Positions 61,760 through 64,000 of a DNA stretch of 64,000 nt are shown here, one piece after another. The position numbers were made by a program, and so were the translations under genes. The notes beneath the pieces were generated by a model. That model was not told the origin of the DNA. It was given only the letters and a program-made list of their open reading frames with translations, and did not search any database. Every line of letters starts with the position of its first letter. Positions within the stretch are counted from its first letter, which is position 1. Source of the stretch: Nocardia grenadensis NBRC 108939 (GTDB taxonomy: Bacteria; Actinomycetota; Actinomycetes; Mycobacteriales; Mycobacteriaceae); NCBI RefSeq assembly GCF_001613445.1, contig NZ_BDCJ01000011.1, forward strand, positions 115,030-179,029. Reading direction: 5' to 3'.

Positions 61760-63976
61760 TCACGCGAACGCCCGGTCCACCAGCTCGTTCAACTCCGCTT
61801 GGCCCACCGGTCCCGACTCCGGTTCCGCGGCCAGCTCCCGCACCCGGTGCACGATCGCGAGCGCGGCCGGGGTTCCCGGATGCGGTAGCGGCAACCGGGA
61901 GACGTATTGGGTGATCCAGCGCCGCCGGCCCGAATAGAGCCGGTTGCCGCAGACCGCGTCGTAGTAGCGCAGTCCCAGCGACGAATTCGCGATACCCATC
62001 ATCAGACAGGCCATATCTTCGGCGCCGGCATCCCCGCCCAGGTCCGCCAGCGAAATCCAGTAGCAGTCGCCATTGACCACCGCGCCGGACCGATCCAGCG
62101 CGAATCGCGGCCGGTCGCTGATATCCGGGAACACCACCTTGGGAGTCCGCCACAGATGCGGCCGCTGCGGCACCCAGTGCTCGAACCATTCCCGGCCCGC
62201 GCCGGTGAGATAACCCCGCGCCGCCAGCGCCTCCCGGTGCTGCTCGAGGTAGGCCGCGGTCCGCGGATACCGCGTCAGATCCACCGGCACCCGGTGCGTG
62301 CGCGTGAGGTCGTACGGATACAGCACCCTGGTGCGGCGGGTCCGATCGATCCGCCACGGCCGCAGATCGTGATGGGTGATGAGGTCGCGCAGCAGTTCCG
62401 GTTCGGCCGCCGGATCACCCCAGTGCGCCGCGATGAAGACCTTGTCCGCATTGGTCTTGATCCCCACCCGGATACGCCCCAGGTCACCGAAGGTGCGCCA
62501 CATCCGGGCGGCGACCCCGCGCAACCAGTCGTCGTGCCCCGCCCGCGACATCCGCCATCCCATCGTTGCCGCCGCCGCGCCGGATTCGGTCGCCAGCTCC
62601 CCCACCGTCACCGCGAACCGGCGGCCCTGTCGCCACACCGTCGCATCGCCGGCTCCGTCCAGGGCCGCGAACAGTTCCCGCTCCTCGTTCGCGGCGCCCG
62701 AAACGGAGTCCGGTCCGCGGACCCGCTTTCCGGCTCGAGTATCCGCCCCGCCACCGGCCGCGCTCTCCGCTCCCCGCCACCGCGGCGCCGGATCCGGAGG
62801 ATCGCCCTCCAGCGGTCCGCCCCGACGCGGAGACAGCACGGCCCGCACGGCGCCTTTCTCGCCCGCACCTCCCGACCCCGCACCTTCCGGATCCGCGCCG
62901 TCCACACCAGCGGCTTCCGAGACCGCACCGGCCGGCGCCGCAGCTTCCAGATCCGCGGCCTCCAGATCCGCGGCCTCCAGATCCGCACCGGCCGACCCGG
63001 CGGCGCCCAGGCCCGCACCGTCCGACCGCGCATCTTCCGGAGCCGCATCATCCGACCCCGCGGCGTCCAGGCCTCCGTCTTTTACACGCGCACTTTCCGG
63101 TTCCGCAGTTTCCGTGCCCGCGGACCCCGGGGCCGGAGCGATCCCGCCCTCCTCCTCGTAGACCGAGACATACCGGCACTCCCCCCGCGCCGCGCCGCGC
63201 ACGGCGATCGTCACCGCCGGCAGTACCGCCGCCTCGAACAGCTTGGTGTCGCCCAGGTCGTACAGTTCCACCGGCGTCAGATCGGTCAGCAGCAACGCCC
63301 GCAGATTGGCCCCCGCCTTCGTAGTCAGGAACCGATTCGCGCACAGCAGACCCAGTACCCCGCCCGGCATCATCAAGCGCGGCAGCGCCGCGACGAACGG
63401 ATGTGTCAGATCGATCCGCCCCTGTAACCCGAACTGCCCGCGCAGCGCCTGCGCCGCTGCCCCACCCAACTGCTGGGTCCGGACATACGGCGGGTTGGCG
63501 ATCACCGCGTCGAACGATTCGTCCGGCAGTCCCGCACAGTCGGCCAGGAAATCCGATTGCCGCCATTCGGCCTCCACCCCCGACCCCGCGGCCCGCCGCC
63601 GCGCGAGCGCCAATCCCGCCGGGTCCAGGTCGTAGCCCACCAGCTCGACCGGCGCCCCCGGTAGCCGGTCCGCCAGCGCGTCCCGGATGGCGAACAACAA
63701 TTCCCCGGACCCACAGGCCGGATCCAGCACCCGCACCGGTCCGGCCGAGTCGATCCGCGCGGCCACCCGCCCGGCCAGGAAACCCGCAAGCGTCGCGGGC
63801 GTGTAGTGCCGACCATGACGTTTGCGCTCGCGAGCCCCCGCTCCATCGCGTCCCATCAGCGCATTGTCGTCGACAGCACCCCCCGACCAGATACTTTCGG
63901 AAGAAGTACGCCCTGTGGGCGGAGGGTCCTGCGAAGACACGACCGCCCCCGGGGGGGCCCATGCCGGTCTGGACAT
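61760..63976 (-). CDS. Eco57I-type adenine DNA methyltransferase with pentad-repeat insert
   Basis: 738 aa from ATG 63976; ATG 63856, where homology begins (MGRDGAGARERKRHG), is equally possible, and neither has a ribosome site. Adenine-N6 methyltransferase motifs: HYTPATLAGFLAGRV, VLDPACGSGELLFAIRDA (motif I) near residue 84, and VIANPPYVRTQQL (motif IV, NPPY) near 159. The C-terminal half (from about 430) is a TaqI_C-like specificity region (RVGIKTNADKVFIAAHWGD; FPDISDRPRF; ANSSLGLRYYDAVCGN), as in type IIG/BREX-like methylases, but no nuclease domain is fused. Between the two, residues 281–380 hold about 19 Ala-led pentads, described separately. No restriction gene is visible beside it. 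Confidence 0.88.
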   Translation of the reverse strand: MSRPAWAPPGAVVSSQDPPPTGRTSSESIWSGGAVDDNALMGRDGAGARERKRHGRHYTPATLAGFLAGRVAARIDSAGPVRVLDPACGSGELLFAIRDALADRLPGAPVELVGYDLDPAGLALARRRAAGSGVEAEWRQSDFLADCAGLPDESFDAVIANPPYVRTQQLGGAAAQALRGQFGLQGRIDLTHPFVAALPRLMMPGGVLGLLCANRFLTTKAGANLRALLLTDLTPVELYDLGDTKLFEAAVLPAVTIAVRGAARGECRYVSVYEEEGGIAPAPGSAGTETAEPESARVKDGGLDAAGSDDAAPEDARSDGAGLGAAGSAGADLEAADLEAADLEAAAPAGAVSEAAGVDGADPEGAGSGGAGEKGAVRAVLSPRRGGPLEGDPPDPAPRWRGAESAAGGGADTRAGKRVRGPDSVSGAANEERELFAALDGAGDATVWRQGRRFAVTVGELATESGAAAATMGWRMSRAGHDDWLRGVAARMWRTFGDLGRIRVGIKTNADKVFIAAHWGDPAAEPELLRDLITHHDLRPWRIDRTRRTRVLYPYDLTRTHRVPVDLTRYPRTAAYLEQHREALAARGYLTGAGREWFEHWVPQRPHLWRTPKVVFPDISDRPRFALDRSGAVVNGDCYWISLADLGGDAGAEDMACLMMGIANSSLGLRYYDAVCGNRLYSGRRRWITQYVSRLPLPHPGTPAALAIVHRVRELAAEPESGPVGQAELNELVDRAFA
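62837..63121 (-). repeat. 15-bp periodic repeat encoding Ala-led pentads
   Basis: Within the DNA methyltransferase frame, residues 286–376 show Ala at every fifth position in 18 of 19 units (for example ADLEA three times in a row at 331–345, then AAPAG, AVSEA, AGVDG, ADPEG, AGSGG). The DNA has a matching 15-bp period, with exact copies in the ADLEA units. It may be a repeat-expanded acidic linker or a degenerate pentapeptide-repeat fold. Confidence 0.8.
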
Positions 63977-64000
63977 CGAACGCCGACGTCACCGCATGGG

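Overview
The window comes from a high-GC actinobacterium of the Mycobacteriales, most likely Nocardia. Three things point there: the gene order around glnA1–glnE–glnA2–(serine protease/esterase)–panB and around RNase H/phosphatase–zinc ribbon–Nif3-like–cobC–ptpA–SURF1–cobD matches the M. tuberculosis Rv2220–Rv2236c neighbourhood; the lipoproteins and XRE/DUF397 pairs are typical of Nocardia and Streptomyces; GTG/TTG starts and leaderless-looking promoters are common. The genus is inferred from recall, not from a search.

Layout. 1–2.0 kb: a leftward set of small genes (YbaB/EbfC-like protein, two unknowns) ending in a lower-GC protein that runs off the left edge. 2.27–4.2 kb: a compact leftward group of a SAM methyltransferase, an unlisted 33-codon ORF and a putative aromatic (ABBA/DMATS-like) prenyltransferase; the small ORF has a perfect Shine-Dalgarno and overlaps the prenyltransferase start by 4 bp. 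A divergent TetR gene with an inverted repeat lies beside it. 4.9–6.9 kb: a YtrA-type GntR–ABC ATPase–permease operon with a perfect 11+4+11 palindrome. 7–12.6 kb: secreted FAD oxidase, secreted cyclase-family protein, GerW-like protein, glyoxalase-fold protein, CHAP protein and small proteins.

12.8–30 kb is mostly nitrogen core: glnA1 with a complete four-half-site GlnR box, glnE (which adenylylates GlnA1) and glnA2, plus RDD and DUF4191 membrane proteins, an M20 peptidase, lipases, panB, proline iminopeptidase and a CHAD protein. Just downstream of glnA1 is a degenerate copy of its own last codons and terminator, enclosing an alpha/beta hydrolase whose catalytic Ser and His are missing.

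30–52 kb interrupts the conserved order: lipoproteins, an NmrA-like reductase, rnpB (RNase P RNA), a FabG-type SDR, a frameshifted M20 peptidase relic, Uma2, an XRE/DUF397 pair, a DUF3558-type lipoprotein, a complete type I restriction–modification locus (hsdM-hsdS-hsdR) with a clearly lower-GC hsdS, a molybdate operon (HTH–TOBE regulator, modABC) and a YefM–YoeB toxin–antitoxin pair.

52–64 kb: the cobC/ptpA/SURF1/cobD block, an ECF sigma factor of SigJ type, a gamma-carbonic-anhydrase-like protein, TetR, and an Eco57I-type DNA methyltransferase carrying an in-frame insert of about 19 alanine-led five-residue repeats.

Best candidates for something new are the methyltransferase/micro-ORF/prenyltransferase group (possible prenylated peptide pathway) and the pentad-repeat insert in the DNA methyltransferase. 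No tRNA, rRNA, CRISPR array or complete insertion sequence was seen.
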